Shown here: positions 25,217-34,115 of the stretch, in pieces
Layout of the letters: every line of letters starts with the position of its first letter
Position numbering within the stretch: the stretch's first letter is position 1
Assembly (NCBI RefSeq): GCF_045310675.1
Contig: NZ_JBJHZZ010000002.1
Coordinates: forward strand, 372,001-436,000
Direction: 5' to 3'
DNA from: Clostridium_AT stratigraminis
Lineage (GTDB): Bacteria; Bacillota; Clostridia; Clostridiales; Clostridiaceae
Length of the DNA stretch: 64,000 nucleotides
Program-made: the position numbers and the translations under genes
Notes under the pieces: model-generated
Told to the model about the DNA's origin: nothing
Database searches by the model: none
Seen by the model: only the letters and a program-made list of their open reading frames with translations

Positions 25217-26782
25217 ATGGAGAATTTAAATAAGAATTTAGATGTTTTTTCATGTGTTCATGAACCTTATTGGCTTGAATCCACCCAAAAAAAAGACTAT
25301 CCAGCTTTAAAAGAGGATATAAATGTGGATGTGGCAATAGTTGGAGGTGGTATAGTAGGTATTACTTCAGCATTCTTACTAAAAGCTAAAGGGCTTAAAG
25401 TAGCAATCTTAGAGGCTAATAAAATTATGCATGGTACCACTGGCCATACTACTGCTAAAATTACATCACAGCACAATTTAATTTATAACAATTTAATAAC
25501 AAAGTTTGGAGAAGAAAAGGCAAGGCAGTATGCAGAAGCAAATGAGAAAGCTATTCATTTTATAGCAAATTTAGTTAAAGAAAAGAATATTGATTGCGAT
25601 TTTTGTTGGAGTCCTGCTTTTGTATATACTCAATCAGAGGAGTATATTAATAAAATTGAAAAAGAAGCAAGTGCAGCCTCTAAATTAGGTATAACAGCAT
25701 CATATTTAAATAAGGTACCTTTACCCTTTGACGTAAAGGCGGCAATAAAATTTGATAATCAAGCTAGGTTTCACCCTTTAAAGTATTTAGAGGTTCTAGC
25801 GGATGAAATCCCTGGTAATGAGAGCCACATTTTTGAACATACTAAGATAGTAGATATTGAAGAGGGGGATATTTGCACACTAAAAACTAATAATGGTAAA
25901 AAAGTAAAGGCATCAAAAATAATAATAGCTTCACATTTTCCTTTTTATGATGGCTTAGGCATGTATTTTGCAAGAATGTATACTGAAAAATCCTATGTGG
26001 TAGCTGTTAGACTTAAGGAAAAATTTACAGAGGGTATGTTTATAACTGCTGAGGATCCAGGTAGATCACTACGTTCGCAAAATTATGAAGATGGAGAAAT
26101 AGTGCTTGTTGGCGGTGAACATCATAAAACAGGAAGTGAGAAAAGCACTAATAGACATTATGAAACATTAGCTACCTTTGCAAAAGATAACTTTAAGGTA
26201 GACAGTATTTTATATAGATGGTCAACTCAAGACTGTATGACAGTAGATGGTGTACCCTATGTTGGAAACTTAACCTCTAAAGCTAATAATATATATGTAG
26301 CTACTGGTTTTGGTAAGTGGGGCATGACTAATGGTACAGCTGCAGCTTCCATATTGACTGATTTAATAGTAAAAGGTAATAGTCCATGGTCATCAGTATA
26401 TGATCCATCAAGATTTGATATTATAGCTTCAGGGGCAAAACTTGTTAAAGAAAACCTTGATGTTGCTGAAAAGCTTATAGGAGGGAAACTTGCTGCTGTT
26501 CCAAAAGACGTTGAAGTAAAAAAGGGTGAAGCTAAGGTGGTAAGTATTAATGGTGAAAGAATAGGTGCTTTTCGAGATGAAAATGAAAAGCTGCATATGG
26601 TGGACATTACTTGTACACATCTAGGCTGTGAATTAGTTTGGAATGAAGCTGAAAAAACCTGGGATTGCCCTTGCCATGGTTCTAGATTTAATTATGACGG
26701 GGAAAATATAGAGGGTCCAGCCTTTAATCCACTTAAAAAACCAGATGAAGGACCTAATGTTAAAGATCCTAATATATTTTAA
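25217..26782 (+). CDS. FAD-dependent oxidoreductase with C-terminal Rieske domain
   Basis: 521 residues. A DadA-type FAD-binding domain starts with VDVAIVGGGIVGITSAF at about 35-51 and fills most of the protein. The last 85 residues hold a Rieske 2Fe-2S site, CTHLGC with CPCHGSRF (the C-X-H and C-X2-H ligands). This architecture is annotated in many Firmicutes (YhfW-like) with no firm substrate. It is a single gene behind AAGGAGG. Confidence 0.87.
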   Translation: MENLNKNLDVFSCVHEPYWLESTQKKDYPALKEDINVDVAIVGGGIVGITSAFLLKAKGLKVAILEANKIMHGTTGHTTAKITSQHNLIYNNLITKFGEEKARQYAEANEKAIHFIANLVKEKNIDCDFCWSPAFVYTQSEEYINKIEKEASAASKLGITASYLNKVPLPFDVKAAIKFDNQARFHPLKYLEVLADEIPGNESHIFEHTKIVDIEEGDICTLKTNNGKKVKASKIIIASHFPFYDGLGMYFARMYTEKSYVVAVRLKEKFTEGMFITAEDPGRSLRSQNYEDGEIVLVGGEHHKTGSEKSTNRHYETLATFAKDNFKVDSILYRWSTQDCMTVDGVPYVGNLTSKANNIYVATGFGKWGMTNGTAAASILTDLIVKGNSPWSSVYDPSRFDIIASGAKLVKENLDVAEKLIGGKLAAVPKDVEVKKGEAKVVSINGERIGAFRDENEKLHMVDITCTHLGCELVWNEAEKTWDCPCHGSRFNYDGENIEGPAFNPLKKPDEGPNVKDPNIF

Positions 26783-26855
26783 TAAGAAATTAGCTTATAA
26801 TATAAAGTGGAGATTTAAGTATAAATAATGCTGAAATTACTTTAATGAAATTGAA

Positions 26856-26939
26856 ATATAGCGAAAATCTATAAAATATGTAAAATGAGATTAGTTACCT
26901 CACTCACAGTGATCAGCTCATATAACATATTTGCTATAT
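26856..26939. other. Long imperfect stem-loop between convergent genes
   Basis: ATATAGC (26856-26862) pairs with GCTATAT (26933-26939), ATATGT with ACATAT and ATGAG with CTCAT, leaving a loop that contains TCAC/GTGA. No T run follows. It may be a transcript 3' structure of the oxidoreductase gene. Confidence 0.35.
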
Positions 26940-26961
26940 CATAAAATATAAAAAAATAATA

Positions 26962-27005
26962 AAAAAACCTGTTTAAAAGTATTGACTTTTATTAACAGGT
27001 TTTAT
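26962..27005. terminator. Bidirectional terminator
   Basis: AAAAACCTGTT pairs with AACAGGTTTT across a loop of about 20 nt, with A/T runs on both sides. It serves the oxidoreductase and the convergent deacetylase gene. Confidence 0.8.
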
Positions 27006-27027
27006 TTATTGCAGCTGTTTTTTTATA

Positions 27028-28068
27028 TTAAGGTAATTCATTTAAAGTCTTAAAGGTATAACCTTCATTTTTCCATCCCTTTATGAGACTATCTAATATT
27101 TCAGCATTAGTTTTAGATTCTGCATGCAGTAAGCAAATCATACCTGGTTTTGTAGAGGTTAATAGAAAGTGTTTTGCTGTCACTTTGTCAGGTTGATTAT
27201 TTACATCATAATCTTTATAGGCTAGTGAAAAAAATATAGTTTTATAGCCTAACTTTTGAGTATAATACAAGGACAGTTCACTAAAATCTCCCATAGGAGG
27301 TCTAAAAAATTTAGATACCGTTGCACCAGGAATTTTAGCTACTGCCTTTTCAACACCAGTTAATTCAGCATCAAAAGCATGTTCATCTGTAAAACTAGGC
27401 ATAGATTTGTGATGTACAGAATGATTGCCGATAATATGTCCTTCCTTGCTCATCCTGCTAATTAAATCCGAGTCTTTAATACCATTAAGAGATCCTGTAA
27501 CATATGATGAAGTTACAAAAAAGGTAGCTCGTACATTATTAGCTTTTAAGGTATCTAGTATATTTGCAGTGTAGCCATATTCATAGCCCTCATCGAAGGT
27601 AAGATAGATATTTTTTTGAGTGGTGTCACCAAAAGCATAGCCATGATACTTAGTTAATAAAGCAGCACTATTTTTAGGGGAATAAGCCCAGGACCATTCT
27701 ATTTTCTTTGAACTTATACCTTTTACATCTGCTATTTTATTAGGTGCAGACGAATTTTCCTTTGGTATAGAAGCAGAATTTTCAGCAGCAGGTTTTTCTA
27801 AAGCTGGCTTTGCAGAAGCAGAATTAGGTTTTACGTCTGAAGTGTTTGCAGAAGTAGTACTTGGGCTATCAGAAGAAGCTTCAGATAATTCTTTTTTTGT
27901 ATTATCAATTATTTTAGAATTATCAATAGATCTATTAATATTTTCAGATTTATTAGCTGAATACGGATTTAAGGTTGCTGCAGTTTGATTTGAACTATGA
28001 TTACAGCTTATTAAGAAAAATGGAATTAGCATACTTGCTGTTATTATATATATTTTTTGACCTTTCAT
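27028..28068 (-). CDS. PdaA-like polysaccharide deacetylase lipoprotein
   Basis: 346 residues from ATG 28068 behind GGAGGTGGGG (an upstream ATG at 28092 lies before that site). A lipoprotein signal with lipobox FLISC is followed by a low-complexity Ser/Ala/Lys linker to about residue 115 and then a NodB-type deacetylase domain. The metal motif is TFDEGYE with HSVHH, and RPPMGDFSE and LLHAES complete the site. The sequence is closest in style to PdaA, which removes acetyl groups for muramic delta-lactam formation in spore cortex. A vegetative deacetylase is possible. Confidence 0.83.
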   Translation of the reverse strand: MKGQKIYIITASMLIPFFLISCNHSSNQTAATLNPYSANKSENINRSIDNSKIIDNTKKELSEASSDSPSTTSANTSDVKPNSASAKPALEKPAAENSASIPKENSSAPNKIADVKGISSKKIEWSWAYSPKNSAALLTKYHGYAFGDTTQKNIYLTFDEGYEYGYTANILDTLKANNVRATFFVTSSYVTGSLNGIKDSDLISRMSKEGHIIGNHSVHHKSMPSFTDEHAFDAELTGVEKAVAKIPGATVSKFFRPPMGDFSELSLYYTQKLGYKTIFFSLAYKDYDVNNQPDKVTAKHFLLTSTKPGMICLLHAESKTNAEILDSLIKGWKNEGYTFKTLNELP

Positions 28069-28262
28069 TTTTCCCCACCTCCAATATTTCAATTTTTAAT
28101 GCACATATCAATACTATAACTTTATCATAGCACGTATTTCAGCTTCCTCAAAGCACTGCTAATTGAATTTTATTAATTTATAACTATTATAGCTTTTTAT
28201 GTAGAAAAATAATATAATATAAATGTAAAATATATGCATAATTTGAAACATGGAGGATTCTT

Positions 28263-29954
28263 ATGTTTAAATCTTTAAAACAAAAGCTTCTAGTTACTTT
28301 TATTATATTAACTTCTATATGTACTTTAACATTTATGGGCGTGTCTTATTATGATGTCCAAAAGGCTGCTATTAGTCAGATGAAAAATGATGGTAACACT
28401 CTTATTTCCACAATCAACAGAGAAATTACAAGATATAAAATAGATAATTTAGATGATATTCATAACTTGTTTAGTGAAGTAAAGAAAGAAAGTGACGGAA
28501 GTATCTCCTATATCTCTCTTGTTGATACCAATATGCAAATGCTTGCAAGTGATGAAAAAAGCGATACGAAGGATACTAAAACTGATACAGTAAGTTCAGC
28601 TACTGAAAATAATAGTATATCAACTACAGATAAGAATTCTATTAACGGTGTGACAAAAAACGGCGAAACTACAGGTTTTATATTTAAAAGCCCTTCTGGC
28701 GAACAAGTTTATAATATTGCAACTCCATTTTATGAAGGAGATAAATTAGTCGGTACTATTAATATTGGTATATCACTTCAAAGCATGAACAAGGTTATTC
28801 AAAATACCTTTCTTCAGTCATTACTAATTTCAATTTTAGTTTTAATATTAGCAATATTATTAGGACTAATAATATCTGGTTCAATTACTAAGCCTATTTC
28901 AAAAATTGTAAAAAAGCTTGATAAATTTTCAAATGGAGATTTTACTATTAACTTTGATAGTAAAGGCAGGGATGAAGTAGCAAAGCTTGGCAGTGCTTTG
29001 AACAATTCAATTAAGATATTGAAGAATACCATTAGTGGTATTAAGCAGGTTGTTACAGAATTAAATAAAATTTCCTCTCAACTTATGGCATTTGGAGAGG
29101 TTGCTTCTACATCCACAAAAGATGCATCTAATTCTGTAGAAGATGTTTTTAATTCTGTATCAGAACAAAATATACATATTACTGACATATTTCATAAACT
29201 TGAGGTGTTTGGAGCTACTTTAGATAATGTTAGCAATAAAGTAGAAAATGCTACTTCAAGCAGTGAAAGAATAAAAGAAAATGCTGATGTAGGATCAGAA
29301 AAAATAAAGGTATTAGTTCATTCAATAGAAGACGTGAGAAACTCATTTATAGAGACTAATAAAGAAATAAACACATTAAGTCTTGATGTTATTAAAATAG
29401 TTAATATCACTGATGTTATTAACAATGTAGCAAAACAGACAAACCTTCTTGCACTAAATGCCGGAATAGAAGCAGCTAGGGCTGGTGAGGCAGGAAGGGG
29501 TTTTACTGTAGTTGCTGAAGAAATAAAAAAGCTTGCAGAGCAGGTTTTGGAAGCTTCGAAAGATATAAATGATATTGTAAATGAAGTTTCAAGAAATGTA
29601 GAAGATGTTTCTGGAAGCTCAGACTTTATCTCTGAAAAAATGGATAAGCAATTAACAATTATTGATGAGACAGTAGCTTCATTTAACGTTATTATGAAAG
29701 AAGTTAATAATACCTTGCCTCAAATAGAAAATGTTTGTACTTCTATTAAAAATTCTGTTCTAGAAAAAGAAAGAATATTTTATGATGTTCAATCTGTAAC
29801 AGCTATTAATGATCAAGTAAATACTTCAGCTAAATCAATTTCTTCGATTAGTGAGCAACAGCTAAAAAATGTTAAACAGCTTTTAAATTCAGCTGAAGCT
29901 ATTAGTTTTACAGCTGAAAGATTAGCAGAAGACGTTGAAGAATTTAAAATTTAG
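28263..29954 (+). CDS. Methyl-accepting chemotaxis protein
   Basis: 563 residues. One transmembrane helix lies at 8-30, an extracellular single-Cache-like domain at about 31-180, a second helix at 182-204 (SILVLILAILLGLIISG), then a HAMP domain and a signalling domain. The highly conserved tip reads AKQTNLLALNAGIEAARAGE. The extracellular domain contains an unusual Thr/Ser/Asn/Asp-rich insert around residues 95-135. The ligand is unknown. It is a single gene behind TGGAGG. Confidence 0.9.
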   Translation: MFKSLKQKLLVTFIILTSICTLTFMGVSYYDVQKAAISQMKNDGNTLISTINREITRYKIDNLDDIHNLFSEVKKESDGSISYISLVDTNMQMLASDEKSDTKDTKTDTVSSATENNSISTTDKNSINGVTKNGETTGFIFKSPSGEQVYNIATPFYEGDKLVGTINIGISLQSMNKVIQNTFLQSLLISILVLILAILLGLIISGSITKPISKIVKKLDKFSNGDFTINFDSKGRDEVAKLGSALNNSIKILKNTISGIKQVVTELNKISSQLMAFGEVASTSTKDASNSVEDVFNSVSEQNIHITDIFHKLEVFGATLDNVSNKVENATSSSERIKENADVGSEKIKVLVHSIEDVRNSFIETNKEINTLSLDVIKIVNITDVINNVAKQTNLLALNAGIEAARAGEAGRGFTVVAEEIKKLAEQVLEASKDINDIVNEVSRNVEDVSGSSDFISEKMDKQLTIIDETVASFNVIMKEVNNTLPQIENVCTSIKNSVLEKERIFYDVQSVTAINDQVNTSAKSISSISEQQLKNVKQLLNSAEAISFTAERLAEDVEEFKI

Positions 29955-30063
29955 AAATTTATAATAAAAATAAAAAAGATTTACTTCAGGTATTAATAAA
30001 ATTAGTATAGGTGGATATAATTTATAGAAGCAAACCTGAATTTTAAAATGGGAAGGAGAGGTT

Positions 30064-30099
30064 TTGGGCTTTAATAAAGTCCAGACCAAGCATTTATGA
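30064..30099 (+). CDS. Possible 11-residue leader ORF overlapping the methyltransferase start
   Basis: AAGGAG (30053-30058) is five bases before TTG 30064, which opens MGFNKVQTKHL and stops at TGA 30097-30099. The stop overlaps the ATG of the downstream gene (ATGA). That gene has no ribosome-binding site of its own, so it may depend on this leader. GGGCTTTA and TAAAGTCC form a hairpin inside it. Confidence 0.45.
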   Translation: MGFNKVQTKHL

Positions 30100-30827
30100 A
30101 GTTTTATAGAGAATTATGCAAAGTATATGATATAGTATTTCCGCGTGATGATACAACTTTAAAATATCTTTGCAAAAATTTAAAAGGTAATAGTAAGATT
30201 TTAGATTTAGCTTGTGGAACCGGAAATTATTCAATTGCCTTAGCACAAAAAGGTCACAGGGTTGATGGCATTGATTTAGGAGAGGAAATGATATCTAAGG
30301 CAAAAGATAAAGGCGGCTTGTTTGCAGATTTTGTTGTTGGCGATATGATAAAATCTAAGGATATATTTTATGGAAAAAAATATGACTTTGTTTTTTGTAT
30401 TGGGAATTCAATTGTACATTTAAAAAATAAAGAAAAAATTCATCAATTAATTAAAGATATATATGACATGCTTATTGATGATGGTTCATTAGTAATACAA
30501 ATTATTAATTTTGACAGAGTTATTAAAAATAATATAAAGTCACTTCCTACAATTGACAGAGCTGAAAAGGGTGTTAAGTTTATTAGAAAATATAATTATT
30601 TAGAAAGTGAAGGTAAAGTAGAATTTAATACTGAACTTATAGTTTCTAAAGTAGACAATGAAGACAAATATGAAAACTCTGTAGATTTAATTGCTCTTAA
30701 AATGGAAGAACTAAAGTCTATGTTTGAAGATGCTGGATTTAAAAGCATCGAAATTTTTGGTAACTTTAATGAAGAAATGTACAACGAAGATTCATTTGCC
30801 TTAGTTATAAAAGGTGTAAAAAAATAA
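30096..30827 (+). CDS. Class I SAM-dependent methyltransferase
   Basis: 243 residues. Motif I is ILDLACGTGNYS, followed by the acidic loop VDGIDLGEEM and FVVGDM. The substrate cannot be told. The nearest good ribosome-binding site (AAGGAG) is 37 nt upstream and separated by a hairpin, and stop codons exclude an earlier in-frame start. Translation is therefore likely coupled to the short leader ORF. Confidence 0.85.
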   Translation: MKFYRELCKVYDIVFPRDDTTLKYLCKNLKGNSKILDLACGTGNYSIALAQKGHRVDGIDLGEEMISKAKDKGGLFADFVVGDMIKSKDIFYGKKYDFVFCIGNSIVHLKNKEKIHQLIKDIYDMLIDDGSLVIQIINFDRVIKNNIKSLPTIDRAEKGVKFIRKYNYLESEGKVEFNTELIVSKVDNEDKYENSVDLIALKMEELKSMFEDAGFKSIEIFGNFNEEMYNEDSFALVIKGVKK

Positions 30828-30857
30828 GAAGATGCATTTTACATCTTCTATTTTTTT
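30827..30857 (+). terminator. Terminator after methyltransferase gene
   Basis: AGAAGATG pairs with CATCTTCT around a 7-nt loop and is followed by ATTTTTTT. Confidence 0.88.
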
Positions 30858-30956
30858 AAATTGCATTGGATTATTTTAAAATCGTGAGTTATAATATACA
30901 ATGAAGTTATTTAAGGATAAATCAGTAAATAAAATATATTAAAGGAGTAGTATTAT

Positions 30957-32939
30957 ATGAGCAATATTGATAACTTAACAGTCAATTCCATTAGGATATT
31001 GTCCGCAGAAGGTGTTCAGAAGGCAAATTCCGGTCATCCTGGACTTCCTCTTGGAGCAGCACCTATGGCATATACACTTTGGGCAAAACAAATGAAGCAT
31101 AATCCTAAAAATAGTAAATGGTTAGATAGAGATAGATTTATTTTATCTGCAGGTCACGGCTCAATGCTATTATATTCCCTTCTGCATTTATTTGGTTATG
31201 GACTAACAATAGATGATTTAATGAACTTTAGACAACTTGGAAGTAAGACTCCTGGTCATCCTGAATATGGTCATACTAATGGTGTAGAAACCACAACAGG
31301 CCCTTTAGGACAAGGTTTAGCAACTGGCGTAGGTATGGCAATAGCTGAAAGTCATTTGGCTGAAAAGTTTAATAGACCAAACTTTAAGATAGTTGATCAT
31401 TATACATATGTACTTTCTGGTGATGGAGATATGATGGAAGGTATTACATCTGAAGCTGCATCATTAGCAGGAACATTAGCTTTAGATAAACTTATAGTGT
31501 TATATGATTCAAATAAAATTTCTATAGAAGGAAATACGGATATTGCTTTCAGAGAAAGTGTTGAAGCAAGATATAAGGCTTATGGCTGGCAAGTTCTTGT
31601 TGTAGAAGATGGAAATGATATAACTTCTATTAATAATGCTATTAAGCTGGCAAAGGAAGATCATGAGAGACCTAGCATAATAGTTATTAAAACCCAGATA
31701 GGTTATGGCTCACCAAAGCAAGGTACTGCAGGTGTGCATGGAGAGCCACTTGGAGCAGAAAATATTAAGAAAACAAAGGAATTTTTAAAATGGCAATATG
31801 AGGGGGAATTCCATGTTCCTGAAGAAGTACGTGTACATATGGCTTCACTTATAGAAGAAGGTGAGGAAAAGGAAGAGGAATGGAATAGAATTTTTACAAA
31901 CTACGGCAATAAATACCCTGAGCTTGCTAAGGAATGGGAAGTTTGGCACAGTGACAAACTTCCAGTAGAACTATTAAATGATGAAGATTTCTGGAAGTTT
32001 AGCGGTAAAATGGCTACAAGAGCCTCCTCTGGTGAAGTTATTAATAGATTAGCCAAATTAGTTCCAAATCTAATTGGCGGTTCTGCAGATTTAGCTCCAT
32101 CCAATAAAACATATATGAAGGATAAAGGTGATTTTTCAGCTGAAGATAGAAGTGGGGCAAATCTTCACTTTGGAGTAAGAGAACATGCTATGGCAGCTAT
32201 AGGAAATGGTATAGCAGTTCATGGTGGTCTGAGAACCTTCGTTGCAACCTTCTTTGTATTCAGTGATTATATGAAGGGCGCTATGAGATTATCCTCACTA
32301 ATGAAGCTTCCTGTAACCTACGTACTAACTCATGACAGCATTGGTGTTGGAGAAGATGGACCTACTCATCAGCCTATAGAACAGTTAGCGGCCCTAAGAA
32401 GTATGCCGAATATGAATGTATTTAGACCTGCTGATTCAAATGAAACAGCATCAGCATGGTATTCAGCTATAACAAGTCAAGATGGACCAACTACCTTAGT
32501 TTTAACAAGGCAGAATTTGCCCCTTTATGAGGAATCTAAAAAAGGAGCTCTTAAGGGTGCATATATATTAAAGGATAGTGAAAAAGCAGTTCCAGATATT
32601 ATACTTATGGCAACTGGTTCAGAAGTTGAACTTATTTATGAAGCAGCTAAAGTATTAAAAGATAGGGGCATTGATGCTAGAGTAGTAAGTATGCCTTCCT
32701 TTGAAGTTTTTGAGGCTCAAAGCAGTGAATATAAGGAAAGCGTACTTCCAAAGTCAGTTAGAAACAGACTTGCTGTAGAAGCTGCTAGCTCCTTTGGATG
32801 GCATAAATATGTTGGTTTTGATGGAGATATTATTTCAATAGATCATTTTGGAGAATCTGCACCAGCTGAACAATTATTCGAGAAGTTTGGATTTACTGTT
32901 GAAAATGTAGTTACAAAAGCTATGACTTTATTAAAATAA
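30957..32939 (+). CDS. tkt: Transketolase
   Basis: 660 residues, full length. The thiamine-diphosphate domain carries GHPGLPLGAAPMAY, GPLGQGLATGVG and GDGDMMEG. The second domain carries FGVREHAMAAIG with the catalytic glutamate and HDSIGVGEDGPTHQP, and the C-terminal domain is complete. It shuttles two-carbon units in the pentose phosphate pathway. It is monocistronic, flanked by terminators, with AAAGGAG before the ATG. Confidence 0.95.
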   Translation: MSNIDNLTVNSIRILSAEGVQKANSGHPGLPLGAAPMAYTLWAKQMKHNPKNSKWLDRDRFILSAGHGSMLLYSLLHLFGYGLTIDDLMNFRQLGSKTPGHPEYGHTNGVETTTGPLGQGLATGVGMAIAESHLAEKFNRPNFKIVDHYTYVLSGDGDMMEGITSEAASLAGTLALDKLIVLYDSNKISIEGNTDIAFRESVEARYKAYGWQVLVVEDGNDITSINNAIKLAKEDHERPSIIVIKTQIGYGSPKQGTAGVHGEPLGAENIKKTKEFLKWQYEGEFHVPEEVRVHMASLIEEGEEKEEEWNRIFTNYGNKYPELAKEWEVWHSDKLPVELLNDEDFWKFSGKMATRASSGEVINRLAKLVPNLIGGSADLAPSNKTYMKDKGDFSAEDRSGANLHFGVREHAMAAIGNGIAVHGGLRTFVATFFVFSDYMKGAMRLSSLMKLPVTYVLTHDSIGVGEDGPTHQPIEQLAALRSMPNMNVFRPADSNETASAWYSAITSQDGPTTLVLTRQNLPLYEESKKGALKGAYILKDSEKAVPDIILMATGSEVELIYEAAKVLKDRGIDARVVSMPSFEVFEAQSSEYKESVLPKSVRNRLAVEAASSFGWHKYVGFDGDIISIDHFGESAPAEQLFEKFGFTVENVVTKAMTLLK

Positions 32940-32952
32940 GGCAGAAAGCAAT

Positions 32953-33000
32953 TGCCACCTATGTGCATTTTATCACATAGGTGGCATTCTTTTATTTTTT
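32953..33000 (+). terminator. Terminator of tkt
   Basis: GCCACCTATGTG pairs perfectly with CACATAGGTGGC and is followed by TTCTTTTATTTTTT. Confidence 0.9.
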
Positions 33001-33072
33001 GAACTCATTATATGAATTTAAACTCTGGAGTATGGAATATAATGTATAAATATGGTAATTGGAGTGAGGGCT

Positions 33073-33990
33073 TTGAGAGGCGATAAGCTTGTGAGAGGAG
33101 ATACTATTGGTATTGTAGCACCTGCTAGTATTGAAACAGAGGAAAATATAGAAAAGGGAATAGACATATTAAAAAATTTAGGGTTCAATATAAAAAAGGG
33201 TAAACATATTTATGATAAATGGGGTTATTTTGCCGGCAGGGATGAAGATAGAGCACAGGATATCAATGACATGTTTTCAGATAATACTGTAAAAATGCTG
33301 CTTTGTATTAGAGGCGGATATGGGGCAATGAGGCTGCTTCCGTATATTGATTTTAAAAAAATAAGAAGGAATCCTAAGATTTTTATGGGGTACAGTGATA
33401 TTACCATATTATTAAATTACCTATTTGAGAAAGAAGGTTTAATCACCTTTCATGGTCCAATGCTTAATAGTAGTCTAAATATTAAGGAGACTCAAGAGGC
33501 CTTTTTTAGAAGTTTATTAGATGGAAATAGAAAATACAGCATTAAAAATCCTGAAAATGCAGCTATGTCTAGTAACATGGAGAAAAGTGTAGAGGGCAGA
33601 ATAGTTGGAGGGAACCTATCTTTAATATGTAATAGCTTAGGCACTAATTATGAAATAATAACTAAAAACAGAATTCTTTTTATAGAAGAGGTAGATGAAG
33701 CTCCATATAAAGTTGATCGGATGTTGACCCAGCTTTTGTTTGCTAGAAAACTGCAAGAGTGCAAAGGGTTTATCTTAGGTCAATTTACAAATTGCGAGAC
33801 AGATAAAAATCAAAATAAATTTTCATTAAAGGAAGTAATTGAAAATAGAATTTTAAGATTAAATAAGCCAACACTCATAAATTTTATGAGCGGACATGAG
33901 GACCCAAAGTTAATACTTCCTATTGGAGCTAAGGCAAAGCTTAATTGTAAGGACTTATCTATAGATGTTTTAGAAGCTGTATGCAGGTAA
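33073..33990 (+). CDS. Peptidase S66 (LD-carboxypeptidase/MccF family)
   Basis: 305 residues from TTG 33073 behind GGAGTGAGGG. ATG 33052 is possible but lies right at the likely transcription start (TATAAT at 33038-33043). GDTIGIVAPAS is the family N-terminus. The nucleophile region is IRGGYGAMRLLP, then FMGYSDITILL, with the glutamate and histidine further on (FIEEVDEAPYKVDRML, GHEDPKLILP). Members cut the tetrapeptide of recycled murein or inactivate microcin C-like compounds. The context does not decide between the two. Confidence 0.87.
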   Translation: MRGDKLVRGDTIGIVAPASIETEENIEKGIDILKNLGFNIKKGKHIYDKWGYFAGRDEDRAQDINDMFSDNTVKMLLCIRGGYGAMRLLPYIDFKKIRRNPKIFMGYSDITILLNYLFEKEGLITFHGPMLNSSLNIKETQEAFFRSLLDGNRKYSIKNPENAAMSSNMEKSVEGRIVGGNLSLICNSLGTNYEIITKNRILFIEEVDEAPYKVDRMLTQLLFARKLQECKGFILGQFTNCETDKNQNKFSLKEVIENRILRLNKPTLINFMSGHEDPKLILPIGAKAKLNCKDLSIDVLEAVCR

Positions 33991-34115
33991 TTAAAAAAAT
34001 TAGAAAAATGAAATTGGAAGGTTTTAAAAATTCATAAAACATGATAATATATACCTATGCAATTAAATATTGAAAGAATTAAAACTGAAAATATCATTAT
34101 GGAGGCAATAAATAG

